DNA of 64,000 nt from Salipiger bermudensis (GTDB lineage: Bacteria; Pseudomonadota; Alphaproteobacteria; Rhodobacterales; Rhodobacteraceae): positions 310,001-374,000 of the forward strand of contig NZ_JAHVIA010000002.1 of assembly GCF_019801965.1 (NCBI RefSeq). Reading direction: 5' to 3'. The notes under the pieces were generated by a model that saw nothing but the letters and a program-made list of their open reading frames with translations, was not told the origin of the DNA and made no database searches. Below, piece by piece: positions 1 through 7,619 of this stretch. Position 1 is the stretch's first letter, and the number at the start of each line of letters is the position of its first letter. The position numbers were made by a program, and so were the translations under genes.

Positions 1-293
1 ACGCCAAGCTGCCCGCGCCCTTGCGCCGCTTCGGCGGCAGCGCGGCACTGGCGCCGTCCTTGCAGGTGACCTTCCCGCCCGAGGGGGCGCGGCTGTTGGC
101 GGAGCCGCGCGGCGTGCCGGTGAAGCTGCGCGGGGGCGTCCCGCCCTTCACGCTGCTGGCCGACGGCGAGGTGCTGGGCACGCGGCTGCGCGGCCCGGAG
201 ATCCTCGCGCCGCTCGCGGGGCCGGGCTTCATCACGCTCTCGGTGATCGACGCCACCGGGCAGGCCGGGCGGGTCTCGATCGAGCTGCGCTGA
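1..293 (+). CDS. pbpC: Penicillin-binding protein 1C, C-terminal fragment
   Basis: Only the last 97 or so codons lie in the window; the gene enters from the left and stops with TGA at 291-293. The visible part reads as an all-beta, Ig-like tail with segments such as VTFPPEGARL and GFITLSVIDATGQ. This resembles the BiPBP_C domain that closes PBP1C-type transglycosylase/transpeptidases, which polymerise and crosslink periplasmic peptidoglycan. The catalytic domains are outside the window, so the assignment rests on the tail alone. Another secreted protein with the same terminal domain is possible. Confidence 0.6.
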   Translation, partial: AKLPAPLRRFGGSAALAPSLQVTFPPEGARLLAEPRGVPVKLRGGVPPFTLLADGEVLGTRLRGPEILAPLAGPGFITLSVIDATGQAGRVSIELR

Positions 294-410
294 GTTGCGC
301 GCCATGCCGGGGCCTCAGGCTGGGATCATGTGTACCAAAACGAAAAACCGGTCGACATCGCGGCCCGTGCGCGGTTGTCTGGCCCGGCAACCCGACAGCC
401 GGAGGCGCCC

Positions 411-1583
411 ATGAAACTGCTTTTCGACCATGATGAATACCGCGCGCGCGTGGCCCGCACGCAGGCCGCCATGCGGATCCGGGGCATCGACGTGCTGCTG
501 GTCTCGAACCCGGCGAACCAGTTCTACCTGACGGGCTATGACGGCTGGTCATTCTACACGCCGCAGATGGTGGTGGTCTCGGTCGACGCGGAGGAACCGT
601 TCTGGTTCGGTCGCAAGATGGACGCGGTGGGCGCTAAATTCACCGCCTATCTCAGCGAAGAGAACGTCATTCCCTATCCCGACAAATACGTCGGCAGCGA
701 CGAGCTGCACCCGATGGACTACCTCGTCGAGCTCTTGAAGGAGAAGGGCTGGGACAAGGGCCGCATCGCCGCCGAGCAGGACGATTACTACTACACCGCC
801 AAGTGGAACCGCATCCTGACGCAGGGCCTCGGGCAGGGAGAGTTCGACGACGGTTTCCTGCTGGTCAACCGCGTGCGCATGGTCAAGTCCCCGCGCGAGC
901 TCGAATACATGGCGCAGGCCGGCCAGATCGCCACGCTGGCGATGGACAGCGCCCGTCAGCTCTGCAAGCCCGGCGTGCGGCAATGCGACGTGATGGCCGA
1001 GCTCTACCGCGTCACCACCTCCGGCACGCCCGACTTCGGCGGCACCTTCCCCTGCAAGCCGCCCAATGCCATGGTCGGCGAGATCGCCTCGGCCCCGCAT
1101 CTGAGCTGGACCGACGCGCCGCTCGAGGAGGGCGAGATCTTCTATATCGAGATGGGCGGCATCCGGCACCGCTATCACTCGCCGCTGTCGCGCTGCGTCT
1201 ACGTGGGCGAGCCGCCCGCCGAACTGGTCGAAACCACCAAGGTGATCCGCGAGGGGCTCGAAGCGGCGCTGGGCGTGGTGAAGCCCGGCATCGAGTGCCA
1301 GGAGATGGCCCACGCCTGGGAGGCGGTGATCCGCCGCCATGGCATCGAGAAGGACAGCCGCATCGGCTATCCGGTGGGCATCGGCTTCCCGCCCACATGG
1401 GGCGAGCTGACCTGCTCGCTGCGCGCCGGGGACACCACGGTGATGGAAGAGAACATGACCTTCCATTGCATCCCGGCGCTTTGGCTCGACAAGTACGGCC
1501 TCGTGGTGAGCGAGACCTTCGCGGTGACGGACGGCGGGGCGCAGTGCTTCGCCGACTGCCCGCGAGAGCTTCTGACGGCCTGA
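411..1583 (+). CDS. M24-family hydrolase resembling ectoine hydrolase DoeA/EutD
   Basis: 390-aa cytosolic protein with a creatinase-type N-terminal domain (about 1-150) and a pita-bread C-terminal domain (about 160-385). Segments such as LTGYDGWSFY (40-49), DSRIGYPVG (315-323) and the final DCPREL match the layout I recall for DoeA/EutD, which open the ectoine ring. The usual M24 first metal-ligand stretch is altered to IEMGG (246-250) with a following RYHSPLSR, so a metal-independent, creatinase-like mechanism is more likely than a metalloaminopeptidase one. ATG 411 is chosen over an in-frame upstream start at 330 because GGAGG (401-405) sits 5 bases before it. Twelve bases separate it from the GGT-like gene. 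No doeB, doeC or doeD is adjacent, so ectoine as substrate is only a guess. Confidence 0.75.
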   Translation: MKLLFDHDEYRARVARTQAAMRIRGIDVLLVSNPANQFYLTGYDGWSFYTPQMVVVSVDAEEPFWFGRKMDAVGAKFTAYLSEENVIPYPDKYVGSDELHPMDYLVELLKEKGWDKGRIAAEQDDYYYTAKWNRILTQGLGQGEFDDGFLLVNRVRMVKSPRELEYMAQAGQIATLAMDSARQLCKPGVRQCDVMAELYRVTTSGTPDFGGTFPCKPPNAMVGEIASAPHLSWTDAPLEEGEIFYIEMGGIRHRYHSPLSRCVYVGEPPAELVETTKVIREGLEAALGVVKPGIECQEMAHAWEAVIRRHGIEKDSRIGYPVGIGFPPTWGELTCSLRAGDTTVMEENMTFHCIPALWLDKYGLVVSETFAVTDGGAQCFADCPRELLTA

Positions 1584-1595
1584 GGGAGGGCAGAG

Positions 1596-3389
1596 ATGGC
1601 AGGCTTCACGACACGCCCCGAGATCCGCGGCACCTTCGGCATGGTGGCCTCGACGCACTGGATCGCCTCGGCGGTCGGCATGGCGATCCTCGAGAAGGGC
1701 GGCAACGCCTTCGATGCGGCAGTGGCCACAGGGTTTGTCCTGCAGGTGGTCGAGCCGCATCTCAACGGCCCGGCGGGCGACTTGCCGGTGCTGTTCCACT
1801 CGGCTGAGAGCAGCGCGCCTGGCGTGCTCTGCGCGCAGGGGGTGGCCCCTGCCGCGGCGACCATCGAGGCGATGAAGGCGCAGGGCATCGAGGGGCTGAT
1901 CCCCGGCTCGGGCTTGCTCGCCACCGTGGTGCCCGGCGCCTTTGACGGCTGGCTGCTCCTGCTGCGCGATCATGGCAGCATGGAGCTTTCCGAGGTGCTG
2001 GAGCCGGCCATCGGCTACCTCTCCGACGGCCACCCGATGCTGGCCTCGGTGGCCGGGGCCATCGCCGGGCTCGAGCGCTTCTTCGCGGCGCAATGGCCAA
2101 GCTCGCACGCGGTCTGGTGCCCGGAGGGGCGTGCACCCGAGGCGCTGGCGCTGTTCCGCAACCCCGATCTCGCCGCCACCTACACGCGGCTGGTCGAGGC
2201 CGCGCAAGGCGAGACGCGCGAGGCCCGGATCGACGCCGCCCGCGCCGAATGGCGCGACGGCTTCGTGGCCGATGCCATCGCCGAGTATCTGAAGGATGCC
2301 AAGGTGATGGACGTGAGCGGCGAGCGCCACGGCGCCTTGCTCACCCGCGAGGATCTGGCCGGGTGGGAAGCGAGTTGCGAGGCCCCCGCCAGCATCGACT
2401 ACCACGGCTGGACGATCTGCAAGACCGGCCCGTGGGGGCAGGGGCCGGTGCTGCTGCAGGCGCTGCAGATCCTCAAGAATTTCGACCTTTCCGCGATGGA
2501 TCCGCTGGGCGAGGAGTTCGCCCACACTGTCATCGAGGCGATCAAGCTCGCCTGGGCCGACCGCGAGGCCTATTACGGCGACCCCGATCACTACGACATC
2601 CCGCTCGAGACCCTGCTGTCCGAGGAATATGGCCGCGAGCGCGCCGCGCTGATCACCGAGCGGGCCTCGCAGGAGCAGCGCCCGGGCCGGATCCCGGGCC
2701 ACGAGGCGCTGGCCGACGCCGCCATTGCCCGCGCCGCGCGGTGCATCGAGGTGATGGAAGACCCGGCCACCGGAGAGCCCACCATGGCGCACCTGACCGA
2801 CCGCAAGGGCGACACGGTGCATCTCGACATCATCGACCGCTGGGGCAACATGGTCTCGGCCACGCCCTCGGGCGGCTGGCTTCAGTCGAGCCCGGTGGTG
2901 CCGGGCCTCGGGTTCCCGCTCAACAGCCGGGCGCAGATGTTCTGGCTCGACGAGGGGCTACCCTCCTCGCTGACGCCGCGCGCACGTCCGCGCACCACGC
3001 TGACGCCTTCCATCGCCTACGGCCCGAGAGGTGAGCGGCTCTCCTTCGGCACGCCCGGCGGCGACCAGCAGGACCAGTGGCAGCTGGTGTGGTTCCTGCG
3101 CTTCGTGCATCACGGCTTCGACCTGCAGCAGGGCATCGACGCGCCGCTGTTCCATTCGCAGCATTTCCAAGCGTCGTTCTACCCGCGCGAGGCCAAGCCG
3201 GGGCGAATGATGATCGAGGAGACCATCGGCGCGCAGGTCATCGAGGGGCTGAAAGCGCGCGGGCATGATGTGGCCGTCGCCGCGCCCAACAGCGTCGGGC
3301 GCCTGACCGCGGCGCTGCGCCATCCCGACGGGCTCTTGCAGGCGGCGGCGACGCCGCGGCTGATGCAGGCCTATGCCATCGGACGCTGA
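1596..3389 (+). CDS. Gamma-glutamyltransferase-like Ntn hydrolase, no signal peptide
   Basis: 597-aa protein of the gamma-glutamyltranspeptidase family. Self-processing enzymes of this family cleave before a Thr nucleophile. Here the motif is DTVHLDIID, placing the candidate nucleophile at Thr407, followed by GNMVSATPS. The second conserved block GTPGGDQQ lies about 70 residues later. The N-terminal ILEKGGNAFDAAVA segment (31-44) is also typical. Unlike classical periplasmic GGT there is no signal peptide, so it probably acts in the cytoplasm. RBS GGGAGG at 1584-1590. It lies between the M24 hydrolase and a RidA protein on the same strand, suggesting one catabolic operon acting on an amide or gamma-glutamyl-type compound. 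The substrate is unknown. Confidence 0.8.
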   Translation: MAGFTTRPEIRGTFGMVASTHWIASAVGMAILEKGGNAFDAAVATGFVLQVVEPHLNGPAGDLPVLFHSAESSAPGVLCAQGVAPAAATIEAMKAQGIEGLIPGSGLLATVVPGAFDGWLLLLRDHGSMELSEVLEPAIGYLSDGHPMLASVAGAIAGLERFFAAQWPSSHAVWCPEGRAPEALALFRNPDLAATYTRLVEAAQGETREARIDAARAEWRDGFVADAIAEYLKDAKVMDVSGERHGALLTREDLAGWEASCEAPASIDYHGWTICKTGPWGQGPVLLQALQILKNFDLSAMDPLGEEFAHTVIEAIKLAWADREAYYGDPDHYDIPLETLLSEEYGRERAALITERASQEQRPGRIPGHEALADAAIARAARCIEVMEDPATGEPTMAHLTDRKGDTVHLDIIDRWGNMVSATPSGGWLQSSPVVPGLGFPLNSRAQMFWLDEGLPSSLTPRARPRTTLTPSIAYGPRGERLSFGTPGGDQQDQWQLVWFLRFVHHGFDLQQGIDAPLFHSQHFQASFYPREAKPGRMMIEETIGAQVIEGLKARGHDVAVAAPNSVGRLTAALRHPDGLLQAAATPRLMQAYAIGR

Positions 3390-3410
3390 GTTTTGCAGAG
3401 AGGACGAGAG

Positions 3411-3764
3411 ATGAGCGAGATCACCCGCGTACGCGGCCCCTACAAGGGGCGCAATTCCGGCACCGCCTTCAACGGCATGGGCTGGGCGGTGGCGACCACC
3501 CAGGTCGAGACCGACGACGTATATGACCAGACGGCCAGCACGCTGGCGCGGATCGACGAGATCCTTGCGGAAATGGGCACCGACAAGACCCGCATCCTCA
3601 ACGCCACGATCTACGTCACCGACATCGCCAGCAAGGACGAGATGGACCGCGCCTGGTGCGACTGGATCGGCGACGACCCGCAGCACTGGCCGCAGCGCGC
3701 CTGTGTCGAGACCGGACTGGCGGCGGGGCACCGCGTCGAGATCGTGGTGGTCGCGGCGCTCTGA
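3411..3764 (+). CDS. RidA/YjgF-family imine deaminase-like protein
   Basis: 117-aa protein of the RidA (YjgF/YER057c/UK114) family. These trimeric enzymes hydrolyse reactive enamine/imine intermediates from PLP enzymes or amine catabolism. It is full length for the family, with the typical DVYDQTASTLARIDEILAEMG helix region and an ATIYVTDI strand. The C-terminus ends VEIVVVAAL. ATG 3411 follows an AGAGGACGAG stretch; a TTG 18 bases upstream is less likely. It starts 21 bases after the GGT-like gene ends. The context suggests clearing an imine or aminoacrylate made by the neighbouring hydrolases. Confidence 0.85.
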   Translation: MSEITRVRGPYKGRNSGTAFNGMGWAVATTQVETDDVYDQTASTLARIDEILAEMGTDKTRILNATIYVTDIASKDEMDRAWCDWIGDDPQHWPQRACVETGLAAGHRVEIVVVAAL

Positions 3765-3862
3765 TCATCGCGAGGGCAGGAGAAAAGCGATTGGCGCTTG
3801 GTCCCGGGGGCCGCGCGCTCTACCGTCACGAGAAATCCTCCCCCACCTGACGGAGCCCCTGC

Positions 3863-4939
3863 ATGGCGTTCGACTTCATCCTGATGCTCACCGAGAACGA
3901 CCGCACGATCCCCGACGCCCGGGCGCGGATCGACGAGGCGCTCGAGGGCGGCGTGCGCAATATCGGCTTCAAGGATGTCGGCCTGCCGTTCTCCGAGTTG
4001 AAGGGGCTGGCGGAGGCCATCCGCGCCGCCGGCGGGCGCTCCTATCTCGAGGTGGTGAGCCTCGACGAGGAGAGTGAGCTGGCCTCGGCCCGCGCCGCGG
4101 TGGATCTCGATGTCGACTGCCTGCTCGGCGGCACCCGGCCGCAGGCGGTCACCACCGTGACCCGCGATCACCCGCTGCGCTATTATCCGTTCTGCGGCAG
4201 CATCACCGGCCATCCGAGCGTGCTCGAAGGGCCGGTCGAGGCCATCGTCGACTCCGCGAAACGGCTGGCGGATCTCGAGCATGTGCACGGGCTCGACCTC
4301 CTGGCCTACCGCTTCGCCGGCGACGTGCCGGAGCTGATGCGGGCGGTCTGCGGCGCCATCGGCAAGCCGGTGATCATGGCGGGCAGCATCGACAGCGAAA
4401 CCCGCATCACCGCCGCCGCCGAAGCGGGCGCTGCTGGCTTCACCGTGGGCACCGCGGCGCTTGCTGGCGCCTTCCCGGCGGAGGGGCCGGGCTTTGCCGC
4501 GCAGGTCCGCGCCATCCTCGGCTTCACCACCCGGGCCCGGATGCGCTCCACCGCGCCCCGACGCATCGCTCTGGCCGCGCATGACACCCGCAAGGCGCAT
4601 CTGCGGGCCTGGGTGTCGCGCCATGCCGCGGCGCTCGAGGGCCACCGGCTGGTCTGCACCGGCGGCACCGGGCAGATGATCGCCGAGGCCGCGCCGCAGC
4701 TCAGCCTGCGCCGGCTGCAACGCGGCTCGCGCGGCGGCGACCAGCAGCTCGGCGCGATGATCGCCACCGGCGAACTCGACGCAGTGATCTTCTTCGCCGA
4801 TCCCACCGTGCCGCATGGCGGCGAGGCCGACCTGCAGGCGCTCACCCGTCTCGCCGTGCTGCATGACACCCCCTTGGCGCTCGGGCCCTCCGCCGCCGAC
4901 ATGATCGCTACGGCCCTGCTGGTCTCGCCGCAGGGGTGA
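3863..4939 (+). CDS. TIM-barrel protein fused to methylglyoxal synthase domain
   Basis: 358-aa, apparently two-domain protein. Residues 1-225 look like a HisA/TrpF/NanE-type barrel, with alternating strands (FILML, NIGFKDVG, SYLEVVSL, DCLLGGTR, LDLLAYRF, PVIMAGSI) and a late phosphate-binding-like GFTVGTAAL. Residues 233-354 match methylglyoxal synthase (MgsA, DHAP to methylglyoxal). H240-D241 and K244 match E. coli H19-D20 and K23. TGGTG (266-270) matches the phosphate loop. GGDQQ (291-295) holds D293, matching catalytic D71, and H318 matches H98. Standalone MgsA is about 150 aa. GGAG (3852-3855) precedes ATG 3863. Same strand as the M24, GGT and RidA genes, 98 bases after RidA. The barrel's reaction is unknown; it might supply or consume a triose phosphate. 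Confidence 0.7.
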   Translation: MAFDFILMLTENDRTIPDARARIDEALEGGVRNIGFKDVGLPFSELKGLAEAIRAAGGRSYLEVVSLDEESELASARAAVDLDVDCLLGGTRPQAVTTVTRDHPLRYYPFCGSITGHPSVLEGPVEAIVDSAKRLADLEHVHGLDLLAYRFAGDVPELMRAVCGAIGKPVIMAGSIDSETRITAAAEAGAAGFTVGTAALAGAFPAEGPGFAAQVRAILGFTTRARMRSTAPRRIALAAHDTRKAHLRAWVSRHAAALEGHRLVCTGGTGQMIAEAAPQLSLRRLQRGSRGGDQQLGAMIATGELDAVIFFADPTVPHGGEADLQALTRLAVLHDTPLALGPSAADMIATALLVSPQG

Positions 4940-5014
4940 CAGCCTGCCGCGGCTGGACGGCCAGCGGCTCCGGGGCTTTGGCGCGAAACGCCCAACTGTC
5001 GCCGCAATCTTCTC

Positions 5015-5029
5015 TTAACGCTGCCTTTA
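5015..5029 (+). promoter_or_regulatory. CtrA-like half-degenerate box
   Basis: TTAA, seven bases, then TTTA: one mismatch from the CtrA full site TTAA-N7-TTAA. It lies 45 bases before the secreted cupredoxin-like gene. A single degenerate site carries little weight alone, but a perfect site exists at 17170-17184. Confidence 0.25.
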
Positions 5030-5074
5030 GCAAAGCGGTGGGGGCCGAGTTGTGCTGTTTGAAGGAGTGGTCTC

Positions 5075-5446
5075 ATGCTGCGCAAAACCGGTCTTTTGGC
5101 CCTGACGCTGGGCCTTTTCGCTGCGCCGCTTCAGGCGGAAGAACATTCGGTCCTGCTGATGGGGCAGGGGTATTTCCCGAGCCATGTCTACCCGGTCGTC
5201 GGCGATACCGTGATCTTCGAGAACAGCTCCATCGTGCCGATGTCGGCCACCGCCACCGATGCAAGCTGGGACACCGGCGTGCTGCAGCCGGGCGATCAAT
5301 ACGTGCTCGAGGTGACCGAGGGCATGACCCGGACCTTCGTTGACAGCGTCGCGGAAGAGAGCCTCGCGGAGGGCGTGATCGAATACGCCGCCGCGCCGCC
5401 GCTCGAGCTCGAGCGCAACAGCGAGCCGAACCACGCCAGCAACTGA
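5075..5446 (+). CDS. Small secreted cupredoxin-like protein lacking copper ligands
   Basis: 123-aa protein with a clear Sec signal peptide (about 1-21, ending PLQAEE). The mature part has the strand order of a plastocyanin/cupredoxin fold: FPSHVYPVVGDTVIFENSS, then WDTGVLQPGDQYVLEV. The positions where the His and Cys copper ligands would sit carry other residues (NSSIVPMSATA, no Cys-x-x-x-x-His). It is therefore unlikely to bind type 1 copper and may be a degenerate or structural relative. AAGGAG lies 8 bases before ATG 5075. It is monocistronic and convergent with the SRAP gene. Confidence 0.65.
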   Translation: MLRKTGLLALTLGLFAAPLQAEEHSVLLMGQGYFPSHVYPVVGDTVIFENSSIVPMSATATDASWDTGVLQPGDQYVLEVTEGMTRTFVDSVAEESLAEGVIEYAAAPPLELERNSEPNHASN

Positions 5447-5455
5447 CCGCAGGTC

Positions 5456-6115
5456 TCAGATCGGCCGGATGAGCTGCGGGCCGCTGGCGCGGTTAGAGTT
5501 CACTGCCGTATCGACCCGGTGAAAGCGCAGCGCGCCCTCGGGGGCGGGCTGCATCAGCGTGGCCGCGCCGCGCCCTTCCTCTCCCAGCCACAGCGCCCAG
5601 TCATCGGCCGCGATGATCACCGGCACCCGGTGATGGATCTTCGTCATCTCGCCCGCGGATGCGGTGGTCACGATGGCGCAGCTGCGCAGCATCTCGCCGT
5701 CGCGCTCCCAGTCCTGCCAGACGCCCGCGAAGGCCAGCACATCGCCCTCGGCGGGCTGGATGTACCACGGCAGGCGGGTGCCATCCTCGCCCTTGGTCCA
5801 TTCGTAGAAGCCGCTGGCCGGGATCAGGCAGCGGCGCTCGCGGCAGGCGGCGCGGAAGGCGGGCTTCTCGGCGATGGTCTCGGCGCGGGCATTGATCAGC
5901 AGCGGGCCGTCACCCGGCGTCTTGTACCAGTGCGGGAGGAAGCCCCAGCGCATCGCTGAGAGGCTGCGCGTGCCGTCGCTGCTGCGCACGGTGTGGACCG
6001 CGTTGGTCGGGCAGACGTTGAAGTTCGGCACTTCGGGCAGATCGTTGCCGGGCACCGCCTCGAAGATCTGCGCCATCGCCTCCTTGGCGAGGGTGATGGC
6101 GTAGCGCCCGCACAT
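5456..6115 (-). CDS. yedK: SRAP-domain abasic-site DNA-protein crosslinker (YedK/HMCES)
   Basis: 219-aa SRAP (SOS response-associated peptidase) protein. After removal of Met1, Cys2 of MCGRYA forms a thiazolidine crosslink to abasic sites in single-stranded DNA and shields them from breakage. Other family signatures visible are NARAETI, GFYEW with its active-site Glu, and KIHHRVPVII with the active-site His. Length is normal for the family (about 220). It stands 15 bases upstream (on the minus strand, downstream) of the enoyl-CoA hydratase gene with no clear functional link. Confidence 0.93.
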   Translation of the reverse strand: MCGRYAITLAKEAMAQIFEAVPGNDLPEVPNFNVCPTNAVHTVRSSDGTRSLSAMRWGFLPHWYKTPGDGPLLINARAETIAEKPAFRAACRERRCLIPASGFYEWTKGEDGTRLPWYIQPAEGDVLAFAGVWQDWERDGEMLRSCAIVTTASAGEMTKIHHRVPVIIAADDWALWLGEEGRGAATLMQPAPEGALRFHRVDTAVNSNRASGPQLIRPI

Positions 6116-6130
6116 CGCGCCCCGGCCCGC

Positions 6131-6739
6131 CTAGCGGATCAGCGCCTTGATGGCGCGGGAATGCGACGGCTCGGCGCCCATCGCGTCGGCGGCCAGCGCA
6201 CGGGCCTCGACCAGAAGCGCGTCTGGCGCGACGATGCGATCGATCAGCCCCCAGGCCAACGCCTCCTCGGCGGGGATCTTCTGCCCGGCCATCAGGATCA
6301 TCTTGGCCCGCGCCGGCCCCACCAGCGCAGTGAGCCGCGCCGGATCGGAGGGCTGGGGCAGGAAGCCCAGCTTCATCACCGGGTAGAAGAACTTGGCGGT
6401 CGGCACCGCGATGCGCAGGTCGCAGGCCAGCGCCATGCCCATCGCGCCGCCCGCCAGCGTGCCGTTCAGGGCGCAGATGGTCAGCCCCGGCAGCCGCGCG
6501 ATGGCGCCCGAGAGCCGCTCCCAGAGCGGCGAGGTGGCGAGGCCCGCGCGGGCGGCTTCGAGATCGGCCCCGGCGGAGAACACCTTGCCGACCCCGGTCA
6601 GCACCAGCACATGCGCGTCGCGCGCGGCCTCGGCGATCTCGCAGAGCCGTTCGAGCATTTCGGGGGTCAGCGAGTTGGCCTTGTCGGGCCGGTCGATCAC
6701 CGCGATCCAGTAGCCGCCGTCCTTCTCGAGCGAGATCAT
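6131..6739 (-). CDS. Enoyl-CoA hydratase/isomerase family protein (short)
   Basis: 202-aa crotonase-fold protein, shorter than the usual 255-260 aa mainly at the C-terminus. The oxyanion-hole regions are visible as FSAGADLEAAR and LNGTLAGGAMGMALACDLRIA. The two catalytic Glu positions of classical hydratases are not obvious, with LGFLPQPSDPARL in the second region. The reaction could therefore be isomerisation or hydrolysis rather than hydration. It overlaps the upstream SDR gene by four bases (ATGA, 6736-6739), so the two are translationally coupled and likely act on the same acyl-CoA substrate. Confidence 0.8.
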   Translation of the reverse strand: MISLEKDGGYWIAVIDRPDKANSLTPEMLERLCEIAEAARDAHVLVLTGVGKVFSAGADLEAARAGLATSPLWERLSGAIARLPGLTICALNGTLAGGAMGMALACDLRIAVPTAKFFYPVMKLGFLPQPSDPARLTALVGPARAKMILMAGQKIPAEEALAWGLIDRIVAPDALLVEARALAADAMGAEPSHSRAIKALIR

Positions 6740-7485
6740 ATCAGGCCCACCTTGCGGCGGATCTCTTCATCGCGCAGCGAGACCTCGCCGCCGAGGAAGC
6801 CGTCGGCCTCCGGGCCGCACATCCACAGCAGCGTCTTGGCGACCCATTCCGGCGGGATGTGATCGGACCAGTCGAGCTGGCTGACCGCGTTGACGCCGCT
6901 GGCCTTGATGGTGCGCTGCATCTCGGTCGCCACGGTACCGGGCGAGAGCGAGATCGAGCGGACGCCGCGGGCGCGGTATTCCTCGTCGGTGGCGCGGGTG
7001 ATCATCAGCGCGGCGGCCTTCGAGGTGCAATAGGCCGACCAGCCCTCGAGCGGGCGCTGCGCCGCGCCCGAGCCGATGGTCAGGATGGTGCCGCCGCCCG
7101 AAGCCAACATCCCCGGCAGCGCCGCGCGCATGCCGTGGAAGACGCCTTTCACGTTGATGTCGATGAGCGCGCCCCAGCTCTCGGGATCTGCCTCTGCCAG
7201 CGGCGCGATGGGCTCGATCACGCCGGCATTGTTGATCACGATGTCGAGCGACCCGAAGGCGGTGTGGCAGTTTTCCACCGCCTGCTCGACCTCCCAGTAA
7301 CGCGAGATCTCGCAGGGGATGGCGACGGCCTTGGGGCCGATCTCGCCGGCCAGTTCGGCGATGGCGTCGCGGCTTCGCGCCACTAGGGCGACATTGGCGC
7401 CGGCCTCGGCAAAGGCCTTGGCCGCAGCCGCGCCGATGCCGCGGCTGGCGCCGGTGATCAGGGCGGTTTTCCCTGTCAGATCCAT
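6736..7485 (-). CDS. Short-chain dehydrogenase/reductase
   Basis: 249-aa classical SDR. Cofactor motif TGASRGIGAAAA is near the N-terminus, NNAG follows in the middle, and the Ser-Tyr-Lys triad is carried by GSGAAQ and YCTSK. ATG 7485 is chosen over an in-frame start nine codons upstream because GAGG lies 6 bases before it. It is the first gene of a two-gene unit with the enoyl-CoA hydratase-like gene, which suggests beta-oxidation-like or hydroxyacyl chemistry. The exact substrate cannot be read from sequence. Confidence 0.88.
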   Translation of the reverse strand: MDLTGKTALITGASRGIGAAAAKAFAEAGANVALVARSRDAIAELAGEIGPKAVAIPCEISRYWEVEQAVENCHTAFGSLDIVINNAGVIEPIAPLAEADPESWGALIDINVKGVFHGMRAALPGMLASGGGTILTIGSGAAQRPLEGWSAYCTSKAAALMITRATDEEYRARGVRSISLSPGTVATEMQRTIKASGVNAVSQLDWSDHIPPEWVAKTLLWMCGPEADGFLGGEVSLRDEEIRRKVGLI

Positions 7486-7619
7486 GGGATGCCTCGTGTT
7501 TTCCGATTCCACTCATTGGTAAAGGCTGGAATACCCCCGGTCCAGCCTCTTGACCGCACGGACGCCGGTGCCGAAGTAGGCTACATTGATTAGACGATCT
7601 CGAACGAAAGGGTTGATCC

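Noticed and set aside
549-2822. A 757-codon open frame on the minus strand opposite the M24 and GGT-like genes
   Set aside because: Frame opposite two well-supported genes; composition is the low-complexity His/Ala/Arg/Gly pattern of antisense frames in GC-rich DNA.
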